A DNA stretch of 35,921 nt, from positions 1 to 35,921 of the forward strand of contig NZ_JAQIVI010000350.1 of the NCBI RefSeq assembly GCF_028618695.1. The letters are read 5' to 3'. The notes below the pieces were generated by a model. It worked only from the letters and a program-made list of their open reading frames with translations. It did not search any database and had not been told where the DNA came from. A program made the translations under genes and the position numbers. Shown in pieces: positions 7,051 through 15,256 of this stretch (position 1 is the stretch's first letter; every line of letters begins with the position of its first letter). This stretch comes from Natrinema soli (lineage in GTDB: Archaea > Halobacteriota > Halobacteria > Halobacteriales > Natrialbaceae).

Positions 7051-8862
7051 TCATTCGACCGTGACGCTCTTCGCGAGGTTGCGCGGTTTGTCGATCGGGC
7101 GGTCGAGTTGCCTCGCGGCGTAGTAGGAGAGCAACTGGAGCTGGACGTTGGCGAGCAGGCCCGCCCAGACGGGATGGGTGTCGGGCACCGACAGGTGGTC
7201 GTCGGCGACGTCGACGAGGGACTGATCGTCCGGTCCGACGGCGACGATCGGTGCGCCGCGGGACTGGGCCTCGATCGCGTTCGTCTTCGTCTTACTGTCG
7301 CTGTCACTACCGGTCGAGACGGCGAACACCGGCGTCTCTTCGGTGACGAGGGCGAGCGGACCGTGTTTGAGCTCGCCGGCGGCGAACCCTTCCGCGTGCT
7401 CGTAGGTGATCTCCTTGAACTTCAACGCGCCCTCGAGGGCCACTGAGTGACCGAGCCCGTGACCGATAAAGAAGTACGACTTGCTACCGAACACGTCTCG
7501 GGCGAGCGCCTCCGCCCGACTCGTCTCCAGGACGGTCTCGACGTGTTTCGGGAGGTCCTCGAGCGCCTCGAGCATCTCCCCTCGATCGTCGGCGGGAGTC
7601 CCCTCCGGGACGTCCGCCGCGATTCGCTGGGTGAGCAGGGCGAGCGTGACCGCCTGCGAGGAGTACGTCTTCGTCGCCGCGACGCCGACTTCCGGGCCGG
7701 CGCGGATGTAGATCGCATCGTCGGCTTCGCGCGCGGCCGTCGAACCGACGACGTTAGTGACGGCGAGCGAACGAGCACCGCACTCGGTCGCTTTCCGGAC
7801 CGCATCGAGGGTGTCGGCGGTCTCGCCGCTCTGGGTAACCGCGATGACGAGCGTGTTCTCGTCGACCGGTCCGGACGTGGATTCGTACTCGCTCGCGCGG
7901 AGGACCTCGGTTCGGAGGCCGGCCTCTCGTACCAACTGTGCGCCGTACATCGCCGCGTGGTAGGACGTCCCGCAGGCGACGAACTGGACGGTGTCGATAT
8001 CGTCGAACGAGCCGGGCGGGAGGCTCTCGAAGGCGACGTCGCCGTCCTTGATCCGGCCCTCGATCGTATTGGCGAGAGAGGTCGGCTGGTTGTTAATCTC
8101 CTTCAGCATGTAGTGGTCGTACTCGCCTTTGCCCGCGTCCTCCGGATCCCAGTCGACGGTGTCGACCGATCGCTCGATCGGGGTACCGTCGAGATCGGTG
8201 ATCTGGTAGGTGTCCGGGTCGAGAACCACGATATCGCCGTCCTCGAGGTAGATTACCTCGTCGGTGTGTTCGAGGAACGCCGGTACGTCGCTCGCGAGGT
8301 ACCACTCCTCGTCGTCGAGACCGAGAACGAGCGGCGATCCCTTCCGTGCGGCGTAGACCGCTTCCTCGCCGTCGACGATCGCGGCGATCGCGTAGCTCCC
8401 CTCGAGCGTGTCGACGGCCCGGCGAACTGCCTGTTCGGTGTCACCGGTTTCCTCCCGGTATTCGTCGATGAGGTGCGGGATGACCTCCGAGTCGGTGTCG
8501 CTCTCGAACTCGTGGCCCTTCGCCCGGAGTTCGGCCTTGAGCTCGTCGTAGTTATCGATGACCCCGTTGTGGACGACCGCGACGTCACCCGCCGTATCCG
8601 TATGCGGATGGGCGTTTTCGTCGGTCGGTGGCCCGTGGGTGCTCCATCGGGTGTGGCCGATCCCCATGTTTCCGTGCGGTTGTCCGTCCAGGCTCGATTT
8701 GAGGCGGGACACCTCACCCGAACACTTGTGGACCTTGACGCCGGAGCCGTTCTGGACGGCAATCCCCGCCGAGTCGTAGCCCCTGTACTCGAGGTTCTCG
8801 AGCCCCGTGATGAGCGTGTCCGCCGCGTTCCCGTGACCGATTCGTGCGATAATACCGCACAT
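7051..8862 (-). CDS. glmS: Glutamine--fructose-6-phosphate aminotransferase (isomerizing)
   Basis: The protein has 603 residues, the usual length. It starts MCGIIARIG, so removal of Met leaves Cys as the N-terminal nucleophile of the glutaminase domain (about 2-220, with GHTRWSTHG and HNGVIDNY). Two SIS sugar-isomerase domains follow: FVACGTSYHAAMYGAQ and TQSGETADTLDAVRKA (about 290-420), then GHGLGHSVALEGALKFKEIT with ELKHGPLAL (about 455-595), ending in the typical KSVTVE. It makes glucosamine-6-phosphate from fructose-6-phosphate and glutamine in the cytoplasm, the entry to UDP-amino sugars. A 13-residue longer frame exists, but the MCG start is fixed by chemistry and by a strong ribosome-binding site. 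glmM lies 27 kb away on the same strand. Confidence 0.97.
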   Translation of the reverse strand: MCGIIARIGHGNAADTLITGLENLEYRGYDSAGIAVQNGSGVKVHKCSGEVSRLKSSLDGQPHGNMGIGHTRWSTHGPPTDENAHPHTDTAGDVAVVHNGVIDNYDELKAELRAKGHEFESDTDSEVIPHLIDEYREETGDTEQAVRRAVDTLEGSYAIAAIVDGEEAVYAARKGSPLVLGLDDEEWYLASDVPAFLEHTDEVIYLEDGDIVVLDPDTYQITDLDGTPIERSVDTVDWDPEDAGKGEYDHYMLKEINNQPTSLANTIEGRIKDGDVAFESLPPGSFDDIDTVQFVACGTSYHAAMYGAQLVREAGLRTEVLRASEYESTSGPVDENTLVIAVTQSGETADTLDAVRKATECGARSLAVTNVVGSTAAREADDAIYIRAGPEVGVAATKTYSSQAVTLALLTQRIAADVPEGTPADDRGEMLEALEDLPKHVETVLETSRAEALARDVFGSKSYFFIGHGLGHSVALEGALKFKEITYEHAEGFAAGELKHGPLALVTEETPVFAVSTGSDSDSKTKTNAIEAQSRGAPIVAVGPDDQSLVDVADDHLSVPDTHPVWAGLLANVQLQLLSYYAARQLDRPIDKPRNLAKSVTVE

Positions 8863-8867
8863 CAGCC

Positions 8868-8877
8868 GATCACCTCC
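8868..8877 (-). promoter_or_regulatory. Strong ribosome-binding site deciding the glmS start
   Basis: GGAGGTGATC on the minus strand is a near-perfect match to the 16S 3' end, with its GGAGGTGA core 7 bases before the ATG at 8862. It implies a leadered transcript, unlike the near-leaderless genes elsewhere in the window, and rejects the longer start at 8901. Confidence 0.8.
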
Positions 8878-9373
8878 GGTCGAGCGGCGGCGGGCGACCA
8901 CGCCACACCGGCGAAACGGTGGGCGGCGGGACGATCGGCAGTTGCGACGGACGTAGCGAATCGGCTCGAGACCGCTGCCTTACGTGGAGGACTGTTCCGT
9001 GTCATTGATCTCATTGATCCCATCCGCTCATCGCCGGCGGATCGGGTGCTACTTCCAACACGGACAACAGCGGCCATTACTATACCACGAATAAGACCGT
9101 ACTGCGAATATCACGCGAACTATCGAGTGCATAACACCCCATTCGTTTTTCCAATTTTGGCTTCACGTCTCACTCCGCCCATTGTCTCAGCAGAACGCGA
9201 CATTCGTACAATTCCGCCCGTGCCGGGTGAGAGACCGCTTCGAGACGGGCGAACCGATTATACTGTCGGCCGTCGCCGGTCGAACGGGTAGCCGGGACCG
9301 GTTCGCCGATTCGATGCACTGACTCGCAGCCGTACGGCTCCCTGTGGAGTACGAACTGCCACGCGAGGCGCTA
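8878..9373. other. Upstream region of glmS, no gene seen
   Basis: About 500 bases. On the minus strand GGTATAGTAAT (9076-9086) is a candidate TATA box, which would give glmS a leader of about 190 bases carrying its ribosome-binding site. No protein-like frame is supported. The region ends at the left end of the MITE-like element. Confidence 0.4.
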
Positions 9374-9592
9374 TAGTAGCCACTGAAGCGATTTCATATT
9401 GATCGAAACGCGGTTCTCACTCGCGGTTCTCGCTCACTCTGTTCGCTCACGGCTCGTTTCACTCACCGTTCGCGTTCCCGCGGTTCTCGCTCACACTGTT
9501 CGCTCCGAACCGCGCATCGCTCCGAACCGCGCACGTTCCGAATCGCGCTCCCGTCGTGCGATCAGGTGGACACTGACCTTCAGTGGCTACTA
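9374..9592 (+). mobile_element. MITE-like non-coding element, copy 1 (219 bases)
   Basis: Perfect 15-base terminal inverted repeats, TAGTAGCCACTGAAG (9374-9388) and CTTCAGTGGCTACTA (9578-9592), enclose a non-coding interior of short units (GCGGTTCTCGCTC, TGTTCGCTC, CCGAACCGCGC) that also pair with one another in inverted orientation. The same structure recurs at 28232-28464 in the same orientation. It has no transposase frame, so it would need one supplied in trans. No target duplication could be defined. Known halophile MITEs share this general form; the parent insertion sequence is not identified here. Confidence 0.75.
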
Positions 9593-9739
9593 GCGTCGGT
9601 ACTCCAGGTTCAAAACGCGCTTCGTTCGGGGACCGAGTTCGAAACCGGAGCGCAAAGGCAGCGATGCGGTCGGTGGAAAACGATTCGGTCCGTGAACCGA
9701 CGATACTCTCGGTCGGACACTGCTGTGGTCGTCAGGTGC

Positions 9740-10381
9740 TTACGGGTGCGGGTTCCCGATCTCGGTAGACCGCGTCTCGTCGTCGGGCAGTGGTTCGGAG
9801 AAGACGATGACGTTCTCTCGACCGACCGATCGCTTTTCAATCGTCCCGTCAGCGTGCATCTGCGAGCAGATCCTGCTGACTTTCGACTTCGACCAGCCCG
9901 TTTCGTCGGCGATCTGGTGCTGGCGAATGCGACCGTCGTTTGCGACGAGCAGTCGGACGACCTTGCCCTCGTCGCTCAGGAGCTTCGGTGGCGTTTCGGG
10001 CGACAGATACGATTCGGACGCCCATTGATCGTCCGTGTGCGTGTGAACTTCGTCCGTTTCACCCGCCGCGTTCACGACGAACGGGAGCGACGACATCTCG
10101 AGTTCGCGTTTCGACAGCACGTCGCCCATGCGAATCCCGATGAGTACGCTGATCAGCAGGAACAGAACCGCGATCAGGGCTGTTTCCCAGAACGACGACA
10201 CGCGAAGCAGTTGTATCATGGACAACGGTCCATCAGGTTGATCGCTAGCCCCGGAAAAAATCGCCCCCGAGGGAATCGCGTGGGCCCCCTGGTGAGTCGA
10301 AGCCGGACCCGTTCCGATCGAGACGGTGCTGTGAATCGATGCGAGCTGGGCTCCGACTCCGATCTGGGGATTGGAAACCAT
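9740..10381 (-). CDS. Membrane-anchored winged-helix regulator (DUF7343-like)
   Basis: From ATG at 10381 the protein has 213 residues: an unremarkable N-terminus (1-54), one hydrophobic segment (about 63-82, ALIAVLFLLISVLIGI), a charged linker, and a C-terminal winged helix (about 135-195; KVVRLLVANDGRIRQHQI, DETGWSKSKVSRICSQM, VGRENVIVF). The HTH is the paralogue of that at 3563-3958. The start is uncertain: a GTG at 10423 extends it, and an ATG at 10219 gives 159 residues starting MIQLLRVSSFW just before the membrane segment. It is divergent from the sugar operon at 10736 with a shared 350-base regulatory gap, so it may control that operon; this is inference. Confidence 0.7.
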   Translation of the reverse strand: MVSNPQIGVGAQLASIHSTVSIGTGPASTHQGAHAIPSGAIFSGASDQPDGPLSMIQLLRVSSFWETALIAVLFLLISVLIGIRMGDVLSKRELEMSSLPFVVNAAGETDEVHTHTDDQWASESYLSPETPPKLLSDEGKVVRLLVANDGRIRQHQIADETGWSKSKVSRICSQMHADGTIEKRSVGRENVIVFSEPLPDDETRSTEIGNPHP

Positions 10382-10480
10382 GATTACGCGGTTCTGTGAC
10401 GGCCGGTGCGTGATCCGAGTCACGATGACGTGAACTCGCCGACCGTACTGGTACTCAGGCTCAGGGGACCTTCATTATGA

Positions 10481-10507
10481 GTTCGTATAGGACCGTTTAA
10501 CAACGGT
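10481..10507 (-). promoter_or_regulatory. TATA box and adjoining inverted-repeat operator candidate
   Basis: On the minus strand GGTCCTATACGAAC (10481-10494) holds a TATA-like core. Immediately upstream of it is ACCGTTTAACAACGGT (plus strand, 10492-10507), a perfect 6-bp dyad with a 4-base spacer, at the position where transcription factor B contacts DNA. A bound regulator here could control the regulator gene and, across the gap, the sugar operon. Confidence 0.4.
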
Positions 10508-10610
10508 TTAAGTTCTCATCCGGGCACCGAGCCGTTGACTGGTCACTGCCGTCGATAGCGCCCGCCCGTTCCCGGTTTCACTGCGTGGAACGCTTGCAAT
10601 CGTTTATCCG

Positions 10611-10620
10611 GGGTATAGTA
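10611..10620 (+). promoter_or_regulatory. Candidate TATA box of the sugar operon
   Basis: GTATAGTAAA lies 116 bases before the dehydrogenase ATG, implying a leader of roughly 90 bases. AATTTACGG at 10641 is an alternative with a shorter leader. Confidence 0.35.
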
Positions 10621-10735
10621 AACCCCCGACGGCGGCTTCTCGAATTTACGGCGCGCCCCGCCGATCTCGGGCGTCCACTTTCGAACAGTCACCGTCGCAC
10701 TCGGTCGTGTGACGGTCACGCGACAACGATCACCC

Positions 10736-12136
10736 ATGACCACGATAATTGGCGATACGGAAGAGCGAGCGGACGAGCGAGCGAGCGGTCAGTACGCGCT
10801 CGAATCGAGCGGTGAGGGAACCACCCTCGAGCACACGACGGAGCAATCGACCCGCGAGGCGACGATCTGCATCGTCGGACTGGGATACGTCGGGCTCCCG
10901 CTTGCGGTCGGATTCGCGCAATCGGACTACCGCGTGATCGGCTACGACGTCGACGATGTGACGGTCGACCGACTGCAGGAGGGTATCGACACGACCGGTG
11001 ACCTCACGGACGAAGCCATCCAGGACGGTGATATCTCCTATACGACCGACGCGACCACGATCACCGAGGCCGACTACGTCATCATCGCGGTTCCCACGCC
11101 GATCGACGACGACGAGCGGCCGGACCTCGGCTACGTGGAGAGCGCGGCGACGACCGTCGGGTCGAAAATGGATCCCGGCACTACCGTCGTCCTCGAGTCG
11201 ACCGTCTACCCGGGCTCGACGCGCGAGGTCCTCATCCCGGCGCTCGAGGACGCGTCCGGGCTGAGCGCGGGCGAGGATTTCTTCGTCGGCTACTCGCCGG
11301 AACGCGCGACGCCGGCCGACGACGACCACGGTCTCGAGGACGTCGTCAAGGTGGTCGGTGCGCAGAACGACAAGGTCCTCGAGGACGTCGCGACGCTGTA
11401 CGAATCGGTCGTCGACGCGGGCGTCCACCCCACCCCGTCGATCGAGGTCGCCGAGGCGTGCAAGGTCATCGAAAACATCCAGCGCGACGTCAACATCGCG
11501 CTCGTCAACGAGCTATCGATGGCCTTCGAACGGATGGGGCTTGACACGCGGGAGGTGCTCGAGGCGGCGCGGACGAAGTGGAACTTCCACGACTACCGGC
11601 CGGGACTCGTCGGCGGGCACTGCATTCCGGTCGACCCCTACTTCTTCGCACACCGCGCGAAGCGAGCGGGGGCGGATCCGGAACTGATGCTCACGAGCCG
11701 GTCGGTCAACGAGTCGATGCCGAACCACGTCGCCGAGTTGACGATCAAGGCGCTCAACGAGTGTCACAAGACGCTACGAGAGAGCCGCGTGCTGGTGCTC
11801 GGACTCGCGTACAAGTCGGACGTGGGTGACATCCGCAGTTCGAAGGTCACCCACGTCATCGACCATCTCCGCGAGTTCGACATCGATATCGCGGGATACG
11901 ATCCGCACGCGGACGACGACGAGATCCGAGCGTCGTTCGACATCGACGTCCAGGAATCGCTCTCGTTCGACGGGTTCGACGCCGTCCTCCTCACCACCTC
12001 GCACTCGGCGTTCGAGGAGCTCGAACTCGACGACGTCGCGGCGGCCCTCGACGACGACGGCGCGCTGATCGACGTCGCGGGCGCGTTCGAACCGAACGAT
12101 GCAGCCGACGCCGGACTCGTCTACCGCAGTTTATAA
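10736..12136 (+). CDS. Nucleotide-sugar dehydrogenase (UDP-HexNAc 6-dehydrogenase type, WbpO/TviB-like)
   Basis: The protein has 466 residues. After a charged 42-residue extension comes the NAD-binding fold with GLGYVG at 48-53, then the central helical domain with ACKVIENIQRDVN (242-254; Lys243), and the catalytic cysteine in GGHCIPVDP (Cys296), followed by the UDP-binding third domain (LGLAYKSDVGDIR). The family oxidises C6 of a UDP-hexose or UDP-N-acetylhexosamine to a uronic acid in two NAD-dependent steps. The GYDVDD...GIDTT spacing resembles the WbpO/TviB branch, suggesting an N-acetylhexosaminuronic acid; this is inference. ATG at 10736 is preferred to GTG at 10709. Its stop overlaps the next start (TAATG), making it the first gene of a tight operon. 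Confidence 0.88.
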   Translation: MTTIIGDTEERADERASGQYALESSGEGTTLEHTTEQSTREATICIVGLGYVGLPLAVGFAQSDYRVIGYDVDDVTVDRLQEGIDTTGDLTDEAIQDGDISYTTDATTITEADYVIIAVPTPIDDDERPDLGYVESAATTVGSKMDPGTTVVLESTVYPGSTREVLIPALEDASGLSAGEDFFVGYSPERATPADDDHGLEDVVKVVGAQNDKVLEDVATLYESVVDAGVHPTPSIEVAEACKVIENIQRDVNIALVNELSMAFERMGLDTREVLEAARTKWNFHDYRPGLVGGHCIPVDPYFFAHRAKRAGADPELMLTSRSVNESMPNHVAELTIKALNECHKTLRESRVLVLGLAYKSDVGDIRSSKVTHVIDHLREFDIDIAGYDPHADDDEIRASFDIDVQESLSFDGFDAVLLTTSHSAFEELELDDVAAALDDDGALIDVAGAFEPNDAADAGLVYRSL

Positions 12137-13221
12137 TGTATCGAAGACACACGATCGGCGTGATCGTCCCCGCGTACAACGAGGAAGATCACATCAGCGA
12201 CGTCCTCGCGACGATGCCCGACTTCGTCGACCGCATCTACGCTGTCGACGACAACTCGACGGACGACACCTGGCGGATCATCCGGACGTACGCGGCCGCC
12301 TCGAGGGAGGGAGATCGAGCCGAAACCGACGCACTCGAAAGCGGCAGTCCCGAGACTGGCGCGTCCGAGAACGGTGCGATCGAGGACGATGACGAGCAAC
12401 TCCGCGCGTCCCTTCCGGACGGTGGTGCCGTTGTCGGCCCGGAAATCGTCCCCATTCGGCACGCGGAGAACCAGGGTGCCGGCGGCGCGCTCAGGACCGG
12501 CTACGTCCGCGCGCGCGATGACGACATCGATATCACGGTCACGATGGACGCTGACGGACAGATGGACCCGGATCAGCTCCCGAAGCTACTGGATCCGATC
12601 GTGGAGGGCGACGCCGACTACGCGAAGGGGAACCGACTCGCCGATCGGGCCTCGCGCCGGGAGATGCCACCGTTCCGGTTGTTCGGTAACTGGGTCCTGA
12701 CTCAGCTCACGAAGATCGCGAGCGGCTACTGGCGCCTGCAGGACCCCCAGAACGGGTACACCGCAATCTCTCACGACGCGCTGTCGGCGATCGACATCGA
12801 GTCGCTCCCGGACGATCACGAGTATCCCAACGACCTGCTCGTCCGGCTGAACGTCGCGGAGATGCGCGTCGCGGACGTGTCGATGCCGGCCGTCTACGCC
12901 GACGAGGAGAGCACGATTCAGTACGAGACCTTCATCCCAGTCACCTCGATCACGCTACTGCGTGGCTTCTGTCAGCGGATGAAGACCCAGTTCGCCGCCG
13001 ATAGACTGCACCCTACAGTCCTCTGTTACGCGGCGGGAATCGGCGTGCTGGCGGCCGCAGCCGCGATCGCGACCCTGGGCGGCGTGCACGCGGTCGACGG
13101 CGAGGCATCGGTGCGCGAACCGACCGCGGCCGCGTTCGCGCTCCTCACCAGTGTCGGGCTGTTCCTGATCGCGATGCGAACCGATGCGAGGGACAACGCC
13201 GAACTGGGGGTGCGTCGCTGA
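12136..13221 (+). CDS. Family 2 glycosyltransferase with C-terminal membrane anchor
   Basis: The protein has 361 residues. It has a GT-A fold of the dolichyl-phosphate-sugar synthase type: IVPAYNEEDH (10-19), AVDDNSTDDTW (36-46), HAENQGAGGALRTGY (109-123), and MDADGQMDPDQ (137-147) with the metal-binding DAD. QDPQNGYTA (202-210) is another family motif. Two membrane segments lie near the C-terminus (about 295-313 and 331-347). It probably moves a sugar from a nucleotide donor onto a lipid carrier at the inner face of the membrane. An acidic, low-complexity insert (about 56-100) lies inside the GT-A domain, unusual for the family. It overlaps both neighbours by one base (TAATG, TGATG), arguing for coupled translation. 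Confidence 0.88.
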   Translation: MYRRHTIGVIVPAYNEEDHISDVLATMPDFVDRIYAVDDNSTDDTWRIIRTYAAASREGDRAETDALESGSPETGASENGAIEDDDEQLRASLPDGGAVVGPEIVPIRHAENQGAGGALRTGYVRARDDDIDITVTMDADGQMDPDQLPKLLDPIVEGDADYAKGNRLADRASRREMPPFRLFGNWVLTQLTKIASGYWRLQDPQNGYTAISHDALSAIDIESLPDDHEYPNDLLVRLNVAEMRVADVSMPAVYADEESTIQYETFIPVTSITLLRGFCQRMKTQFAADRLHPTVLCYAAGIGVLAAAAAIATLGGVHAVDGEASVREPTAAAFALLTSVGLFLIAMRTDARDNAELGVRR

Positions 13222-14291
13222 TGCGTGTGATCGTGACGATCCAGCATCCGGGTCACGTCCACTTCTTCAAGCATGCGATCCGGGAACTCCAGTCGAAGGG
13301 CCACGAACTCCACGTCTTCGCCCGCGAAAACGAGGTAACGGTCGAACTGCTCGAGCGCGCCGAGATCGACCACGAAGTGCTGGCCGGTGAGTCGAACTCG
13401 CTGTTCTCGCTGGCGGCCGTGCAGGCGACCTACGAGACGCGGCTCCTGCGACGGGCGCGACGGATCGAGCCGGACGTGATCACGGCAATCGGCGGCGTCG
13501 CAGCGGCTCACGTCGCGTCGGTGGTCGGTGCGAAGAGCGTCGTCTTCTACGACACGGAGCACGCGACGATCATCACGAAACTCGCATATCCGTTCGCCGA
13601 CGTCGTCTGTACGCCCGAGTGCTATCAGGGAGATATCGGTTCGAAGCACCGCACGTACCCCGGCTATCACGAACTCGCGTACCTGCATCCCGACCGATTC
13701 GAGCCAGATCCCGCCGTCCTCGCGGACGCCGGGCTCGAACCGGACGACACGCTGGTGGTGATGCGACTGAGCAGCTGGGACTCCTCGCACGACGTCGGGC
13801 AGGGCGGATTCGACGATCCCGTCGACGCCGTCCACCGCCTCGAGGACGCCGGCGCGACCGTCTTGCTCACGTCGGAAGTCGATCTGCCGGCCGAACTCGA
13901 GTCCCACCGGTACACGCTGGCGCCGGATCGAATGCACGATCTGCTCGCCTACGCGGACTGTTTCGTCGGCGAGGGTGCGACGATGGCCGCCGAGGCGGCG
14001 GTCCTCGGGACGCCGGCGGTGTACGTGAACTCGCTCGCGCTCGGTTACGTGACCGAACTCGACGAGGAGTACGATCTCGTGTTCAGCTACAACGGCGAGG
14101 ATCGCCACGTTCGATCGCTCGAGCGGGCGGTATCGATCGTCGAGGAAGGCGACCGATCGACGTGGCAGCGCCGACGCGACCGACTCCTCGCCGACCGGAT
14201 CGATGTCACCGACATCATCGTCCGAGAGATCGAGACGGCCGGCTCCGGAACCGATCCGAACAAGTCGACGCTCGCGTCGTATCCAGGCTAA
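13221..14291 (+). CDS. DUF354 family protein, GT-B-like
   Basis: The protein has 356 residues, usual for DUF354. It opens MRVIVTIQHPGHVHFFKH, the family hallmark, continues with a Rossmann-like half (TAIGGVAAAHVASVVGAKSV, then YDTEHAT), and has a C-terminal half with GEGATMAAEAAVLGTPAVY, which resembles the sugar-nucleotide-binding region of GT-B glycosyltransferases and UDP-GlcNAc 2-epimerases. DUF354 proteins recur in archaeal surface-glycan clusters, but a reaction is not established as far as I know. Its place between two glycosyltransferases supports a transferase role on the same glycan (inference). It starts on the TGATG overlap with the previous gene and ends two bases before the next start. 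Confidence 0.85.
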   Translation: MRVIVTIQHPGHVHFFKHAIRELQSKGHELHVFARENEVTVELLERAEIDHEVLAGESNSLFSLAAVQATYETRLLRRARRIEPDVITAIGGVAAAHVASVVGAKSVVFYDTEHATIITKLAYPFADVVCTPECYQGDIGSKHRTYPGYHELAYLHPDRFEPDPAVLADAGLEPDDTLVVMRLSSWDSSHDVGQGGFDDPVDAVHRLEDAGATVLLTSEVDLPAELESHRYTLAPDRMHDLLAYADCFVGEGATMAAEAAVLGTPAVYVNSLALGYVTELDEEYDLVFSYNGEDRHVRSLERAVSIVEEGDRSTWQRRRDRLLADRIDVTDIIVREIETAGSGTDPNKSTLASYPG

Positions 14292-14293
14292 CT

Positions 14294-15256
14294 ATGCACG
14301 TCCTTCATCTCATTACCTCCACGCGATCGTTCTTCGAACAGCAGATATCGGTCCTCGAAGACCGCGGTATCGAGTGTACCGTCATCGGCGTCCCCGGGGA
14401 GTACAGTGCCGACTCCCCGCGGACGCCGGTAGATTACCTCCGCTTTCACCCACGAGTCCTCTCGCACGTGCTGTCGGACGAGTACGATCTCGTCCATGGG
14501 CACTACGGCCTCGTCGCGCCGTTCCTCCTCGCTCAGCCGACCCGTCCCGTCGTGTTGAGCCTCTGGGGAACGGACCTGATGAGCGATATGGGATGGCTCC
14601 GGCGGATCAGCCGGTACGGCGCTCGGTTCGCCGACGCGACGATCGTCCCGAGTCCGGCGATGTCCACCGAACTCGACGCCGAACACGTCGAGATCCCGTT
14701 CGGCATCGACACGGAGCTGTTCAGACCGATCCCGCGCGAGGAGGCTCGCGATCGGATCGGGTGGGACACCGACGCGCGGATCGCGCTGTTTCCGTACGAC
14801 CGGAGTCGAGACGTCAAGGACTTCCCGCGAGCCGAACGCGTCGCTGCCCGCGCCGACGTCGATCTCGAGGTGCGGACGATCGACGACGTCCCCTACGAAG
14901 CGATGCCCTACTACATGAACGCGAGCGACGTCCTCCTCGTGACCTCGACGCGTGAGAGCGGGCCGCTGGTCGTCAAGGAGGCCGCCGCCTGTAACGTCCC
15001 GATCGTCTCGACCGACGTCGGCTTCGTCCGCGAGACGATCGGCGACATCGACGACTGCGTCGTGGGTACGACCGACGACGAGCTCGTCGCCGGACTCGAG
15101 GGCGTCCTCGATGGCGCTCGTCGGTCGAACGGGCGCGAAGCGATCGACGGGCTCGGGCTCGAGGCGATGGGCGACCAGCTCCTCGACGTGTATCGTCGCG
15201 TCCTCGAGCGGCCGGCCGGGACGGCCCATCGAACGGGGGTCAGCCATGAAGTTTAG
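14294..15256 (+). CDS. Family 4-type (GT-B) glycosyltransferase
   Basis: The protein has 320 residues. The N-terminal half has LHLITSTRSFFEQQISVLED (5-24) and a DLVHGHYGL block (65-73); the C-terminal half has the E-x7-E motif as ESGPLVVKE (221-229) in TSTRESGPLVVKEAAACNVP, with IVSTDVGFVRE after it, the GT4 donor-binding site. It has no membrane segment, so it should act at the cytoplasmic face on a lipid-linked acceptor. ATG at 14294 is chosen because it follows the DUF354 stop by two bases and starts the first strand; the frame is open further upstream but that is antiphase to DUF354. It overlaps the next gene by 11 bases. Donor sugar unknown. Confidence 0.88.
   Translation: MHVLHLITSTRSFFEQQISVLEDRGIECTVIGVPGEYSADSPRTPVDYLRFHPRVLSHVLSDEYDLVHGHYGLVAPFLLAQPTRPVVLSLWGTDLMSDMGWLRRISRYGARFADATIVPSPAMSTELDAEHVEIPFGIDTELFRPIPREEARDRIGWDTDARIALFPYDRSRDVKDFPRAERVAARADVDLEVRTIDDVPYEAMPYYMNASDVLLVTSTRESGPLVVKEAAACNVPIVSTDVGFVRETIGDIDDCVVGTTDDELVAGLEGVLDGARRSNGREAIDGLGLEAMGDQLLDVYRRVLERPAGTAHRTGVSHEV

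Noticed and set aside
8863..8901. Longer glmS start adding 13 residues
   Set aside because: It would mask the catalytic N-terminal cysteine, and the strong ribosome-binding site points to 8862.
7447..9291. 614-codon open frame on the strand opposite glmS
   Set aside because: It lies over a certain glmS and has no domain pattern; long antisense frames are expected in GC-rich genes with strong third-position bias.
9374..9592. Complete insertion sequence
   Set aside because: The element is only 219 bases and has no transposase frame, so it is called MITE-like. A target duplication could not be identified.
13619..14293. Upstream extension of the GT4 frame through the DUF354 gene
   Set aside because: Arg/Pro-rich, domain-free sequence antiphase to a conserved gene; the ATG at 14294 fits the operon spacing and family start.
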